64,000 nt of DNA from Maricaulis maris (GCF_003634045.1 NZ_RBIM01000006.1:62001-126000); one strand, 5' to 3'. Counted from the first letter of the stretch, positions 41,683 to 50,309 are shown. Translations and numbers: made by a program. Notes: generated from the sequence alone by a model not told the origin.

Positions 41683-42699
41683 TCAGCCCGCCATCTCCAC
41701 CACCGCATCAATCTCCGCCAGATGACGCGCAATCTCCGCCTCCGGCAGGAAAGCGCCGCGGAACGAATTCTTCGCCAGTTCGATGATCTCGTCGGCGGTC
41801 AGGTCGATGGCGGCGGCGGTGCGGATGTAGTTGTCGTTCACATAGCCGCCGAAATAGGCCGGGTCGTCGGAATTGACCGTGGCCCGCAGGCCCAGCGCCA
41901 GCATACGCTTCAAGGGGTGGTCCTCGAGCCGCTTGATGCCGCACAGGCGCAGGTTTGAGAGCGGACAGACGGTCAGTGTCATCTGCTCGCGGCCGAGACG
42001 GGCGACCAGCGTGCCGTCTTCCAGGGCGCGATTGCCGTGATCGAGGCGGTCGACCTTCAGCAGGTCCAGCGCTTCGTGGATATATTCCGGCGGCCCCTCC
42101 TCGCCGGCATGGGCGACCCGCAGCAGGCCGAGCGCGCCGGCGGCCTCGAAGACGCGCTGGAACTTTGACGGCGGGTGACCGAGTTCGGAACTGTCCAGAC
42201 CGACCCCGTCGATCCGCTCCAGGTGCGGCTTGGCCATCTCAAGGGTTTCAAAAGCGGCCTCCTCGGAGAGGTGGCGCAGGAAGCACAGGATGAGCTTTGA
42301 GGTGATGCCGAGCTCCGACTGCGCCCTGTCCAGCGCACGGGTGATACCGTCAATCACCGTGGCGAAGGCGATACCGCGATCGGTATGGCCCTGCGGGTCG
42401 AAGAATATCTCGACATGGCGGACATTCTCGGCGTGGACGCGCTGGAGATAGGCCCAGGTCAGATCGAAGAAATCCGCCTCGGTGATCAGCACATTCATGC
42501 CGACATAATAGACATCGAGAAAGTCCTGCAAGTTGGAGAAGTCGTAGGCGGCGCGGATTTCCTCGACCGACTTGTAGGGAATCTCGATCCCGTTGCGCCC
42601 GGCCAGCTCGAACATCAATTCCGGCTCGAGCGAGCCTTCTATGTGCAAATGAAGCTCGGCCTTGGGCAGGGCTTGGACGAGACTGGCGATATCGGTCAT
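41683..42699 (-). CDS. Adenine/adenosine deaminase
   Basis: 338 residues of the metal-dependent adenosyl deaminase family: HxH at 17/19 (ELHLHIEGS), 'VAHAGEEGPPEYI' (metal His and catalytic Glu), 'LKVDRLDHGNRAL' and 'ATVNSDDPAYFGG'. The sequence 'SSELGHPPSKFQRVF' is of the kind seen in Aah1-type adenine deaminases rather than adenosine deaminases, so adenine to hypoxanthine is the likelier reaction. It acts in purine salvage and is monocistronic. A short hairpin overlaps the stop codon. Confidence 0.88.
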   Translation of the reverse strand: MTDIASLVQALPKAELHLHIEGSLEPELMFELAGRNGIEIPYKSVEEIRAAYDFSNLQDFLDVYYVGMNVLITEADFFDLTWAYLQRVHAENVRHVEIFFDPQGHTDRGIAFATVIDGITRALDRAQSELGITSKLILCFLRHLSEEAAFETLEMAKPHLERIDGVGLDSSELGHPPSKFQRVFEAAGALGLLRVAHAGEEGPPEYIHEALDLLKVDRLDHGNRALEDGTLVARLGREQMTLTVCPLSNLRLCGIKRLEDHPLKRMLALGLRATVNSDDPAYFGGYVNDNYIRTAAAIDLTADEIIELAKNSFRGAFLPEAEIARHLAEIDAVVEMAG

Positions 42700-42771
42700 G
42701 GCAGCTCTCCGGCGCTTGGGGGAGTGCCATGGTCTGCCGCGTGCCCGGCTCGCGCAAGGGGCGGCTGCGGC

Positions 42772-43398
42772 TCAGGCCGACAGGATCAGCCAGATTGTGA
42801 AGATGAGAATGCCCGCAATGGCATAATTCAGCCAGCGCGCCGAGGCGCCTTCGGCCAGGAGACGCTTCAGGCCGCCTCCGACGAAGATCCAGAGCAAACC
42901 GCACGGTGCGCCGAACAGGACGAAAGCGGTCACAAAAATACCGACCCGTTCGATCGGCGTGTCGGCCAGGGCCACATAGGCACCTGCCGTCGAGACCGTC
43001 ATCAGGATCGCCTTGGGATTGATCGCCTGGAACAGGGCCGCCTCCCAGGACCGGAAGGGACGCGAACGGTCGACCTTGGCGGTCGCGGCACGGCTTCCCG
43101 CCCGCCCAATCGCCCAGCCGGCATGAGTGAATTTCCACGCCATCCAGGCCAGCCACAGCGAGCCGCCGATGCGGACCACATCCAGCATGACCGGAAAGCG
43201 CTCGATCAGCTCACCCAGCCCGAACACCGAAGCGACCAGAAGCAGATTGAAGCCGATATTGACGCCCAGCCAGTGCGGCAGCGTTGCCCGCACCCCGAAC
43301 AGGGCGCTGGACGACATCATCATGATATTGTTGGGGCCGGGCGTGGCGGACATGATCACGACGAAGGTCACCAAGCTGGCAAACACGGCCATGTCCAT
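42772..43398 (-). CDS. LysE family amino-acid exporter
   Basis: The start is ATG 43398 (GGAG 7 bases upstream), giving 208 residues. There are about six transmembrane helices with the RhtB/LysE signature 'MSATPGPNNIMMMSSSALFG' near the N terminus and 'FQAINPKAILMTVSTAGAY' in the middle. It probably exports an amino acid or derivative; the substrate is unknown. The gene is monocistronic with a bidirectional terminator upstream that separates it from ndk. Confidence 0.88.
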   Translation of the reverse strand: MDMAVFASLVTFVVIMSATPGPNNIMMMSSSALFGVRATLPHWLGVNIGFNLLLVASVFGLGELIERFPVMLDVVRIGGSLWLAWMAWKFTHAGWAIGRAGSRAATAKVDRSRPFRSWEAALFQAINPKAILMTVSTAGAYVALADTPIERVGIFVTAFVLFGAPCGLLWIFVGGGLKRLLAEGASARWLNYAIAGILIFTIWLILSA

Positions 43399-43471
43399 CG
43401 CGCGTCTCCTCACACCACTCTGCGAGCGCAGTTAGGGAGCGCCGCGCGCCCGCGCAACGCGTTATGCACAA

Positions 43472-43506
43472 AAAAGAAAGGCCCGGCAGCATACCGGGCC
43501 TTTTTT
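43472..43506. terminator. Terminator between ndk and the LysE gene
   Basis: GGCCCGG/CCGGGCC (43480-43486 and 43494-43500) is flanked by an A-rich run on the left and six T residues on the right, so it can work on both strands. Its natural role is to end ndk, 21 bases after the stop. Confidence 0.88.
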
Positions 43507-43526
43507 GTCTGATTTTGCAGCTCGGA

Positions 43527-43949
43527 TTAGCCGACGATTTCGTCGTCCGAGAAGAAGAAGGGAATTTCTTCTGCTGCGGTTTCCGGTGCGTCGGAGCCGT
43601 GCACGGAGTTGGCTTCAATCGACTCGGCGAAGTCCTTGCGGATCGTGCCGGCATCAGCCTGTTCCGGGTTCGTCGCGCCCATCACGGTGCGGTATTTGGC
43701 GATGGCGTCTTCGCCTTCCAGGACCTGGACCACAACCGGGCCGGAGATCATGAAGGTGACGAGATCGTTGAAGAAGGGACGCTCCTTGTGGACGCCGTAG
43801 AAACCTTCAGCCTGCTCGCGCGACAGACGGATGCGCTTCTGGGCGATGATGCGCAGGCCGGCTTCCTCGATCTTGGCATTGATGGCGCCGGTCAGGTTGC
43901 GGGCAGTGGCGTCGGGCTTGATGATGGAGAAGGTGCGTTGGATGGCCAT
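43527..43949 (-). CDS. ndk: Nucleoside diphosphate kinase
   Basis: 140 residues, the usual length. It starts [14 protein letters not shown]; the phosphohistidine is His117 in '[14 protein letters not shown]', and '[15 protein letters not shown]' is the nucleotide loop. It balances NTP pools by phosphate transfer from ATP. It is monocistronic, with the hairpin repeat copy 2 upstream and a strong terminator downstream. Confidence 0.97.
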   Translation of the reverse strand: MAIQRTFSIIKPDATARNLTGAINAKIEEAGLRIIAQKRIRLSREQAEGFYGVHKERPFFNDLVTFMISGPVVVQVLEGEDAIAKYRTVMGATNPEQADAGTIRKDFAESIEANSVHGSDAPETAAEEIPFFFSDDEIVG

Positions 43950-44118
43950 GGGAGACGTCCTCGAAACAAGGTGGATTGATGGACGGGCTGCGGCCCGGCC
44001 TGTGAATTTGCGCGGCTTATAGCGGGCGCTGTGTGGATTGGAAACCCATGCTGTCGGTCAGGGTCACAAAGGGCCCTGCACGCATCGCGACCCGTCGCGG
44101 AGCGATCCATGGATCGCG

Positions 44119-44255
44119 TGTCAGCCAGCAGGCCGTATCCGTTTCTTCAGCTCAAGGGTGAAACCGCGAAGCGGCAGCTCTGCGGCCCTTGACCTGAAGA
44201 AACGGATACGGCGACATCTCGGCAAGCCGTTTATGGATGGGTGCGCGCCGGGCTC
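44119..44255. repeat. 137-bp hairpin repeat, copy 2
   Basis: Same unit as 30079-30215, in the same orientation. The arms are GCCGTATCCGTTTCTTCAG (44132-44150) and CTGAAGAAACGGATACGGC (44194-44212). Relative to copy 1, one G-C pair has become T-A with both arms changed together. It occupies most of the 356-base gap between ndk and the ABC-F gene; no gene was seen in the remainder. Confidence 0.8.
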
Positions 44256-44305
44256 AGCGCGAATCTGTTGCACCAAGCAAGAACCCGCGCTAACCGCCTT
44301 CTCCC

Positions 44306-46186
44306 ATGTTGCACATCAATGACCTCACCTATCGCATTGAAGGGCGGATGCTCTTTGATCAGGCGACGCTCTTCCTGCCGGCCAAGACCAAGATGGGTCT
44401 GGTGGGTCGCAACGGCACGGGCAAATCAACCCTGTTCCGCCTGATCCGCGGTGAGGCCGCCACCGAGGGCGGTGAGGCGCGCGTCCAGAAAGGTGCGCGT
44501 GTCGGTTCGGTGGCCCAGGAAGCGCCGGGCGGGGATGACAGCCTGATCGATGTGGTGATGGCCGCCGATACCGAGCGCGCCGCCCTGCTGGCGGAAGCGG
44601 ACACCGCGACCGAGCCCAATCGTATCGCCGAGATCCAGACCCGGCTGGCCGATATCGACAGCCATACCGCCGAAGCCCGCGCCGGCTCGATCCTGGCCGG
44701 GCTGGGCTTTACCGGTGAGGAACAGCGCCGACCCTGCCGTGAATTCTCCGGCGGCTGGCGCATGCGCGTCGCCCTGGCGGCGACCCTGTTTGCCCGGCCC
44801 GACCTCCTCCTGCTCGACGAGCCGACCAATTATCTCGACCTGGAAGGGGTGATGTGGCTGCAGGCCTATCTCAAGACCTTCCCCGGCGCCGCCCTGGTGA
44901 TCTCGCACGACCGTGACTTGCTGAACGGTGCCATGCAGAAGATCGCCCATCTCAAGAACGGCAAGCTGACCGTCTGGGATGGCGGCTATGATGATTTTGA
45001 AAAGGCGCTGGCCGAGCGACAGCGCCTGCAGATGAAAATGGTCGAAAAGCAGGAGGCCGAGCGGCGCCATCTGCAATCCTTTGTCGACCGCTTCAAGGCC
45101 AAGGCGTCCAAGGCCAAACAGGCCCAGTCGCGGGTCAAGCGGCTGGAGAAAATGCAGATCGTGGCGACCCAGGTGGAAGACCCGGTGGCGCCCTTCAACT
45201 TTCCCAGCCCGCAGCGCCGCATGGCGCCGCCGATCGTGCGCATGGTCAATCTCCAGGCCGGCTATGCGCCGGGCAAGCCGGTGCTGCGCGACGTCAATCT
45301 CAATATCGACACCGAGGACCGGATCGGCATTCTCGGCCGCAATGGCGCCGGCAAGTCGACCATGGCGAAACTTCTGTGCGACAGACTGGCGCCGCTCGAC
45401 GGGCATCTGCGCAAGCACAAGAAGATGCAGATCGCCTATTTCGCCCAGCACCAGATCGACAGCCTGTCACCGGACATGTCGGCCTATCAGCACATTATCG
45501 AGCTGATGCCCGACGCCACCGAGGCCCAGCGCCGGGCCCGCCTGGCGACATTCGGCCTGCCCGGAGACCGTCAGGAAACCCCCGCCGATACGCTGTCGGG
45601 CGGCGAGAAGGCCCGTCTCCTGTTCAACCTGATCACCTTTGAGGGCCCGCACCTCCTCATCCTCGACGAACCGACCAACCATCTCGACATGGACAGCCGC
45701 GCCGCCCTGATCCAGGCGATCAATGAATATGAAGGCGCCGTCGTCCTGATCTCCCACGACCGGCATCTGATCGAGAGCTGTGTCGACCGGCTCTGGGTGG
45801 TCGGCGACGGCACGGTCAAACCCTATGACGAGGATATCGAGACCTATCGCCAGTCCCTGCTCGGCCGCGCACCCAAGGATGGGCCGAAAAAGAAGACTGC
45901 CGCCACCGACGAAAAAAGCATCGCCCGCCGCTCCGCCGCCGACCAGCGCAAGGCGCTCAAACCCCTGCGCGACGAGATCGCCCGCTGGGACAAGGAAGCC
46001 GACCGCCTGCGCGGCATTATCGACGTCATCGACAAGGCCCTCGCCGCCCCCGGCCTCTACCAAAAAGACCCCAAGACCGCCACCGACCTGCAGATCAAAC
46101 GCGCCAAGGCGGTCGAACTGCTCGACGCGGCGGAGCTGAGCTGGCTGGAGGCGGAAGAAAAGCTGGAAGCGGCGCTGGCGGGGTAG
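44306..46186 (+). CDS. ABC-F family ATPase, YheS-like
   Basis: 626 residues: two ABC ATPase domains without membrane domains. Walker A motifs are 'GLVGRNGTGKSTL' and 'GILGRNGAGKSTM'; signatures are 'EFSGGWRMRVALA' and 'LSGGEKARLLF'; Walker B motifs are 'LLLLDEPTNYLD' and 'LLILDEPTNHLD'. A linker rich in charge (about 230-300) and a C-terminal coiled coil (about 540-620) complete the layout. ABC-F proteins act on ribosomes during translation stalling. The 'SGGWRMR' signature points to the YheS group. Confidence 0.9.
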   Translation: MLHINDLTYRIEGRMLFDQATLFLPAKTKMGLVGRNGTGKSTLFRLIRGEAATEGGEARVQKGARVGSVAQEAPGGDDSLIDVVMAADTERAALLAEADTATEPNRIAEIQTRLADIDSHTAEARAGSILAGLGFTGEEQRRPCREFSGGWRMRVALAATLFARPDLLLLDEPTNYLDLEGVMWLQAYLKTFPGAALVISHDRDLLNGAMQKIAHLKNGKLTVWDGGYDDFEKALAERQRLQMKMVEKQEAERRHLQSFVDRFKAKASKAKQAQSRVKRLEKMQIVATQVEDPVAPFNFPSPQRRMAPPIVRMVNLQAGYAPGKPVLRDVNLNIDTEDRIGILGRNGAGKSTMAKLLCDRLAPLDGHLRKHKKMQIAYFAQHQIDSLSPDMSAYQHIIELMPDATEAQRRARLATFGLPGDRQETPADTLSGGEKARLLFNLITFEGPHLLILDEPTNHLDMDSRAALIQAINEYEGAVVLISHDRHLIESCVDRLWVVGDGTVKPYDEDIETYRQSLLGRAPKDGPKKKTAATDEKSIARRSAADQRKALKPLRDEIARWDKEADRLRGIIDVIDKALAAPGLYQKDPKTATDLQIKRAKAVELLDAAELSWLEAEEKLEAALAG

Positions 46187-46190
46187 ATTG

Positions 46191-46976
46191 ATGTCTGGCA
46201 CTCCAAAACTTGTCGACACGAGGACCGCGCAATGGGTGATTGATCGGCTTGGCTGGATTATCGAGACATTCGGCCCCGAAAAACCCATTGCCTCAACTGA
46301 GCTTGTCTTGCCGCTGCCCGGCTATTTCTCGTTTGACGCCGATACGCCCGAGGCGCGCGCGGAACAGATTTTCCGCCGTACCGCCGTGTATTGCGGTGTG
46401 GCTGACTGGGAGGTCGATCTCACGCCGTTCGACCGCAATCGACCGCACGAAGTCGGGACGTTCTGGCACTTGCGGCCGGCCGCAGACGCACCCGCAGGGA
46501 CATTTTCCCTGAGCCCGGACAGCAACCGCCCGCAGATCAGCTATGCGAGCGATCTCATTGAGACACCTGTTGTCCTGATTGCGACATTTGCACACGAGAT
46601 CAGCCATCTGGTTTTAATGACACGCGAGCGCCCCGACTGGATGGGGGAGGCAGAAGAGGAATTGGTGACCGACCTCTTCGCGGTTTATCTCGGCTTCGGT
46701 GTCTTCCTGGCGAATTCCGCCTTCCAATTCGACCAGTCTTCTTCCTTCGACCGGCAGGGCTGGTCGTCTTCGCGTCTGGGGTATCTGAGCGAAGACACGC
46801 TCTTGTTCGCGATCGCTATGTTCCTTGCCGTTCAGCGACAATCCGAGATCGAGGTCACCGCACTCAAGCCGGGCCTGCGAAAACGCTTCGACAAGGCCCG
46901 GAAACAGGTCGCCGCGCTGTCGACCGAAGTGACTGAACTGAGAAATCTTGACGCGGCTGCGCAGCGACCAGATTGA
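46191..46976 (+). CDS. Unknown protein with HEISH metalloprotease-like motif
   Basis: The start is ATG 46191, four bases after the ABC-F stop, giving 261 residues. A zinc-binding HExxH is visible at His135-Glu136-His139 in 'TFAHEISHLVL', followed by 'EEELVTDLFAVYLG' (about 156-169), where an acidic third ligand would fit. A helical C terminus follows ('RKRFDKARKQVAAL'). There is no signal peptide and the family is not recognised. Tight spacing suggests cotranscription with the ABC-F gene, whose ribosome-associated role offers no clear hint of the substrate. Confidence 0.7.
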   Translation: MSGTPKLVDTRTAQWVIDRLGWIIETFGPEKPIASTELVLPLPGYFSFDADTPEARAEQIFRRTAVYCGVADWEVDLTPFDRNRPHEVGTFWHLRPAADAPAGTFSLSPDSNRPQISYASDLIETPVVLIATFAHEISHLVLMTRERPDWMGEAEEELVTDLFAVYLGFGVFLANSAFQFDQSSSFDRQGWSSSRLGYLSEDTLLFAIAMFLAVQRQSEIEVTALKPGLRKRFDKARKQVAALSTEVTELRNLDAAAQRPD

Positions 46977-47113
46977 CCGCCGGTATTCTTGGGAAAGCCA
47001 TGGCCCATTCAGGACCGAACATCGCTGCACAGACCCGGAGCCATGCCGAAAGATCTCAACCTTTCCAATTCACTCCAGCCATCTGGTCTCATTAACAAAC
47101 CATTCGTATTTGC

Positions 47114-47130
47114 GCTCATATAATATGAGC
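47114..47130. promoter_or_regulatory. 17-bp palindrome containing TATAAT
   Basis: GCTCATAT-A-ATATGAGC is a perfect inverted repeat whose centre holds TATAAT (47119-47124). It could be a -10 region under repressor control; no good -35 was found. A 34-codon open frame begins within it (ATG 47125, stop 47229) but has no ribosome site. Confidence 0.45.
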
Positions 47131-47238
47131 ATCGAAGCAATTGGTGGATGGATCAATGGGATCCGCAGGCGCGTGGCCGGGCGTCATCTACCGACAGGAT
47201 GCCCGCCCGGCGACATATCAACTGGCTGATCTGGCCGA

Positions 47239-47266
47239 TGCCGGGCCCTCAAAGCCCGGCAGTTTT
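47239..47266 (+). terminator. Terminator-like hairpin before the 104-residue gene
   Basis: TGCCGGGC (47239-47246) and GCCCGGCA (47254-47261) form an 8-bp stem followed by GTTTTC. It lies between the HEISH-protein gene and the small unknown gene; with the palindrome at 47114 it may delimit a short RNA of about 135 bases. Confidence 0.65.
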
Positions 47267-47301
47267 CTCGCCTGTTCGCCGCGCCGGAACGGAGGCGGGT
47301 C

Positions 47302-47616
47302 ATGAAGATCGAGAACACGCCGCCGCCGCGCCCGACGCTTTCCCGCAAGACCGGCGCGCCGCACGCACCCAAGCCGGCCGCCTCACGTCACGACAACAGT
47401 TTTCACAGCCCGGATGATATCCGCGTCGATATCGTGATGGCCGCCGATCCGGACTCGCATGACGGTCCCGATTATCCGGGTGAGGATGATGACAGCCTGC
47501 TGGATCGCGAAACGGCCATCGAGACCGCGCACACGGTCAGCGCCTGGCTGGCCAGTCATGCACTGTCGCTGACCAGCCACCGGGCCGCGCGCCTGCAGCA
47601 CCTGTTTGCGGGCTGA
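47302..47616 (+). CDS. Small unknown acidic protein
   Basis: 104 residues, start ATG 47302 with GGAGG 6-10 bases upstream. It begins MKIENTPPPRPTLSRKTG, is proline-rich and basic at the N terminus, has a very acidic middle ('DSHDGPDYPGEDDDSLLDRE') and ends in a helical, hydrophobic stretch ('TAHTVSAWLASHALSLTSH'). There is no signal peptide and no recognised domain. It is convergent with the I78 inhibitor gene 8 bases away. Codon use matches the neighbours, so it is probably a real gene. Confidence 0.6.
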   Translation: MKIENTPPPRPTLSRKTGAPHAPKPAASRHDNSFHSPDDIRVDIVMAADPDSHDGPDYPGEDDDSLLDRETAIETAHTVSAWLASHALSLTSHRAARLQHLFAG

Positions 47617-47624
47617 GGCCCGTT

Positions 47625-47969
47625 TCAGCCGCAGGCCAAGCTTTCCACGACATCATTTTCATCAACCCGCACCGTCAGGCGATCCGGGCGGTAATCCATG
47701 GTGACGACCGAATTGGGTCCGACGACGCGGTAGTTTTCCGGCATGGCGCTGGCCGGCACGGTCACGCGTGGCCGTCCGACGAAATGCTGGAGATTTTCCA
47801 TGCCGCATGTGCCGGTGATCGGGGCGCGGACCTCGCCACCATCGACATCCTCGGTCGAGCCGAGCGGCGGCAGGGCGTCAAGTTGTCGTTCGTCCGTCGA
47901 GGTCGCGCCGCCGGTCGTGAGTCCGCAGCCTGCGAGCAGGCAGGACAGGATGATCACATGCGCTTTCAT
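47625..47969 (-). CDS. I78-family peptidase inhibitor lipoprotein, copy A
   Basis: The start is ATG 47969 (MKAHVIILSCLLAGCG), giving 114 residues. The lipoprotein signal has lipobox LAGC. The mature domain has the I78 pattern: a first Cys in 'GTCGMENLQHFVGRP', then 'YRVVGPNSVVTMDYRPDRLTV' (VVTMDYRPDRLTV) and the terminal 'LACG'. I78 proteins resemble small potato-type serine protease inhibitors and would act in the periplasm or at the outer membrane. It lies 13 bases after a second, diverged copy, suggesting tandem duplication. Confidence 0.78.
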   Translation of the reverse strand: MKAHVIILSCLLAGCGLTTGGATSTDERQLDALPPLGSTEDVDGGEVRAPITGTCGMENLQHFVGRPRVTVPASAMPENYRVVGPNSVVTMDYRPDRLTVRVDENDVVESLACG

Positions 47970-47982
47970 GGGAAATACTCGC

Positions 47983-48312
47983 TCAACCACACCAGGGTCG
48001 CAGGATGACACCGGCCTCGTCGAGGTCAAGATTGAGCCGTTCGCGGCGATAATCGCGGGTAATCGGCATGCCGGGATGGATGACGCGGATATTGCCGTGC
48101 AGCGTCTCCAGATCGACCTCTTCGATACGCTGGCCGACCAGATAGCCCATGGCATTGGCGCCGCAGAAGGCGCCGGGGTCCGGCGCGGCGGCATCGTCGG
48201 CCTCGAAATCAGGCGTCGGCATGACGGTCTCGCCACCATCGATCGGATGGCCACCCGTGCTACAGGCCGCGACCGAGAGGCCGGCCAGTGCGATCAGCAG
48301 ATAACGTGTCAT
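47983..48312 (-). CDS. I78-family peptidase inhibitor lipoprotein, copy B
   Basis: The start is ATG 48312 (MTRYLLIALAGLSVAAC), overlapping the holC stop as ATGA, giving 109 residues. The lipobox is VAAC. I78 features are 'AFCGANAMGYLVGQRIEEV', 'IRVIHPGMPITRDYRRERLNL' (PITRDYRRERLNL) and the terminal 'RPWCG'. Both cysteines of the family are kept. It shares a transcript with holC and copy A. The protease it would inhibit is unknown. Confidence 0.8.
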   Translation of the reverse strand: MTRYLLIALAGLSVAACSTGGHPIDGGETVMPTPDFEADDAAAPDPGAFCGANAMGYLVGQRIEEVDLETLHGNIRVIHPGMPITRDYRRERLNLDLDEAGVILRPWCG

Positions 48313-48761
48313 GCCTTCTTCTCCCATCGGCCTTCCGGCGATTGCCGCCAGTAGGACACTGTACAGCCCTGCCCCGATGCTTTCTTCCACAGGGCGCGGG
48401 CATCGGTCACTGCCATCTCGTCCTGCCCGTCAAACATGACAATCATGCGGTCAAAGGATGACGGATTTTCGGGTTCGGCACCATCGAGCAGGAAAAGACA
48501 TTGCGCCCCATTCGGATTGGCCTCGTCCTCGGCAATGAGAACCGGCTGGCGCTCCGGTGATCCGGCCTCGACCTGGCCATGCGGCAGGAAGCTGTCCTCG
48601 CGCCAGGTCCACAACAGCTGGTCGATGGCCTCGCGGCGCTTGGCATCAGGTGAGCGCACCAGCGCCCGCCAGCCGCGCGCCAGCGTCTTTTCCAGCAGCT
48701 CGGGCAGCACCTCGTCCAGCGAGGAGCGCTCGAGATGGTAGAACCAGAGATCGCCGCTCAT
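48309..48761 (-). CDS. holC: DNA polymerase III chi subunit
   Basis: 150 residues of the HolC fold: 'LWFYHLERSSLDEVLPELLEK' (LWFYHLERSSLDEVLPELL), 'RGWRALVRSPDAKRREAIDQLLW' (ALVRSPDAKRREAIDQLLW), 'FLPHGQVEAGSPERQPVLI' and 'IVMFDGQDE'. The subunit links the clamp loader to SSB. It follows pepA, the widespread pepA-holC order, with a terminator between. Its stop overlaps the first I78 gene. Confidence 0.88.
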   Translation of the reverse strand: MSGDLWFYHLERSSLDEVLPELLEKTLARGWRALVRSPDAKRREAIDQLLWTWREDSFLPHGQVEAGSPERQPVLIAEDEANPNGAQCLFLLDGAEPENPSSFDRMIVMFDGQDEMAVTDARALWKKASGQGCTVSYWRQSPEGRWEKKA

Positions 48762-48784
48762 CGTCCTCTCCGACAGCCGATACG

Positions 48785-48809
48785 AAAAGGGCGGCCGCGC
48801 GGGCCGCCC
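48785..48809 (-). terminator. pepA terminator
   Basis: On the minus strand the stem GGGCGGCC/GGCCGCCC (48809-48802 and 48796-48789) is followed by four T residues (48788-48785). It starts 16 bases after the pepA stop, between pepA and holC. Confidence 0.7.
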
Positions 48810-48824
48810 TGATCAGCGAAGGGC

Positions 48825-50309
48825 TCAGCCCTCGTAATTGTCACGCACGAAACGGTCGAGGATGCGCACACCCCAGCCCGTGCCCCAGCTCGGCTGGCGC
48901 GGATCATCCTTGCCGCCCATGCCGCCCATCGCCGTGCCCGCAATGTCGATATGGCACCAAGGCTTGTCATTGACGAAGCATTTGAGGAACTCCGCCGCCG
49001 AGATCGACCCGGCCAGGCGGCCCTCGCCGACATTCTTGATGTCGGCATTCTTGGTCTCGATGTGCTTCTCGTAATCCGGGCCGAGCGGCAGGCGCCAGAC
49101 CGGCTCGTCCGAGGCATCGCCAGCGGAAGAGAGTTGAGCGGCGATCTCGTCAGAATTGGAGAAAATGCCGGCGCGGGTATTGCCGAGACCGATCAGGATG
49201 GCACCGGTCAGCGTCGCCAGGTCGATGATCAGTTTGGGATCGAAACGGTCCTGCGCGTACCACAGCACATCGGCCAGCACGAGGCGGCCTTCGGCGTCGG
49301 TGTTGAGGATCTCGATCGTGGTGCCGGACATGGCGGTGACAATGTCGCCGGGACGCTGGGCATTGCCGTCGGGCATGTTTTCCACCAGGCCGACAATGCC
49401 GATGGCGTTGACATTGGCCTTGCGACCGGCGAGCGCGCGCATCAGGCCGACTACGGCGGCCGAGCCGCCCATATCGCCGCGCATCTCGTCCATGCCGGCA
49501 CCCGGCTTCAGCGAGATGCCGCCACTGTCAAAGGTCAGGCCCTTGCCGACGAAGAGGAGCGGCTTTTCGCCTTCCTTGCCGCCATTCCACTTCATGATGG
49601 CGATCTTGCTCTCGAATTCCGACGCCTGGCCGACGCCCAGAAGCGCGCCCATGCCGAGCTCGGTCATCTGGACCTCGTCAAGGATCTCGATCTCGAGGCC
49701 GTGCTCGGCCATGCCCTCGATCTTCTTGGCATAGGTTTCCGGGTTGAGGATGTTCGGCGGCAGGTTGGTGACTTCGCGGGCCAGATCGACACCATCGGCC
49801 ACAGCGCCCCAGCCAGCCCAGGCCGACTTGGCACCGTCGACATCGGAAACGGCGATGGTCAGCTCGACCAAGGAGGGTTTCTGCTCGTCCTTCAGCTTGG
49901 TGCGGAACTGGTCATAGCGGTAGGACGCCAGACGGGCACCGAGGCCGGCGCGAGCGGCGCCATCGCCATCCGTCTCACCGTCAAACTGGATCGACAGCGT
50001 GGTCTCGCCGCTGATCAGCAGCTTGGCGACGACAGCGGCCGCCGCCTTTTCCAGCGTCGATGCGGTGCGCTTGTCCTTGGCGCCGAGGCCGAACAGGACA
50101 ACGCGGCTGGCCTCACTGCCCGACGGGGCCATGATTTCCAGCGTCTGGGCCGGCTTGCCGGTGAAGCGGGAGGCGGCGATCGCGCGCTTGATGGCACCGC
50201 CGGATGCGGTGTCGAGCGCGGCAGCGGCCGGCGACAGCGTGGCGTCCTCGTAAACCGGAACGGCGATCGCGCCGGCAGCGTTCGGAGCGGCAGCGAATTC
50301 GATTTTCAT
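48825..50309 (-). CDS. pepA: Leucyl aminopeptidase, M17
   Basis: The start is ATG 50309 (MKIEFAAAPNAAG) after GAGGGAAT, giving 494 residues. The C-terminal M17 catalytic domain shows 'GKGLTFDSGGISLKPG' (zinc Lys/Asp), 'MRGDMGGSAAV' and the signature 'NTDAEGRLVLADVL' with 'DLATLTGA'. It is a cytosolic hexameric dizinc peptidase that removes N-terminal residues. It is divergent from lptF, with 141 bases between starts for both promoters. Confidence 0.96.
   Translation of the reverse strand: MKIEFAAAPNAAGAIAVPVYEDATLSPAAAALDTASGGAIKRAIAASRFTGKPAQTLEIMAPSGSEASRVVLFGLGAKDKRTASTLEKAAAAVVAKLLISGETTLSIQFDGETDGDGAARAGLGARLASYRYDQFRTKLKDEQKPSLVELTIAVSDVDGAKSAWAGWGAVADGVDLAREVTNLPPNILNPETYAKKIEGMAEHGLEIEILDEVQMTELGMGALLGVGQASEFESKIAIMKWNGGKEGEKPLLFVGKGLTFDSGGISLKPGAGMDEMRGDMGGSAAVVGLMRALAGRKANVNAIGIVGLVENMPDGNAQRPGDIVTAMSGTTIEILNTDAEGRLVLADVLWYAQDRFDPKLIIDLATLTGAILIGLGNTRAGIFSNSDEIAAQLSSAGDASDEPVWRLPLGPDYEKHIETKNADIKNVGEGRLAGSISAAEFLKCFVNDKPWCHIDIAGTAMGGMGGKDDPRQPSWGTGWGVRILDRFVRDNYEG

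Noticed and set aside
41659-41688. Hairpin GGCTGATC/GATCAGCC over the adenine deaminase stop codon
   Set aside because: No T run follows on the minus strand, so it was not called as a terminator.
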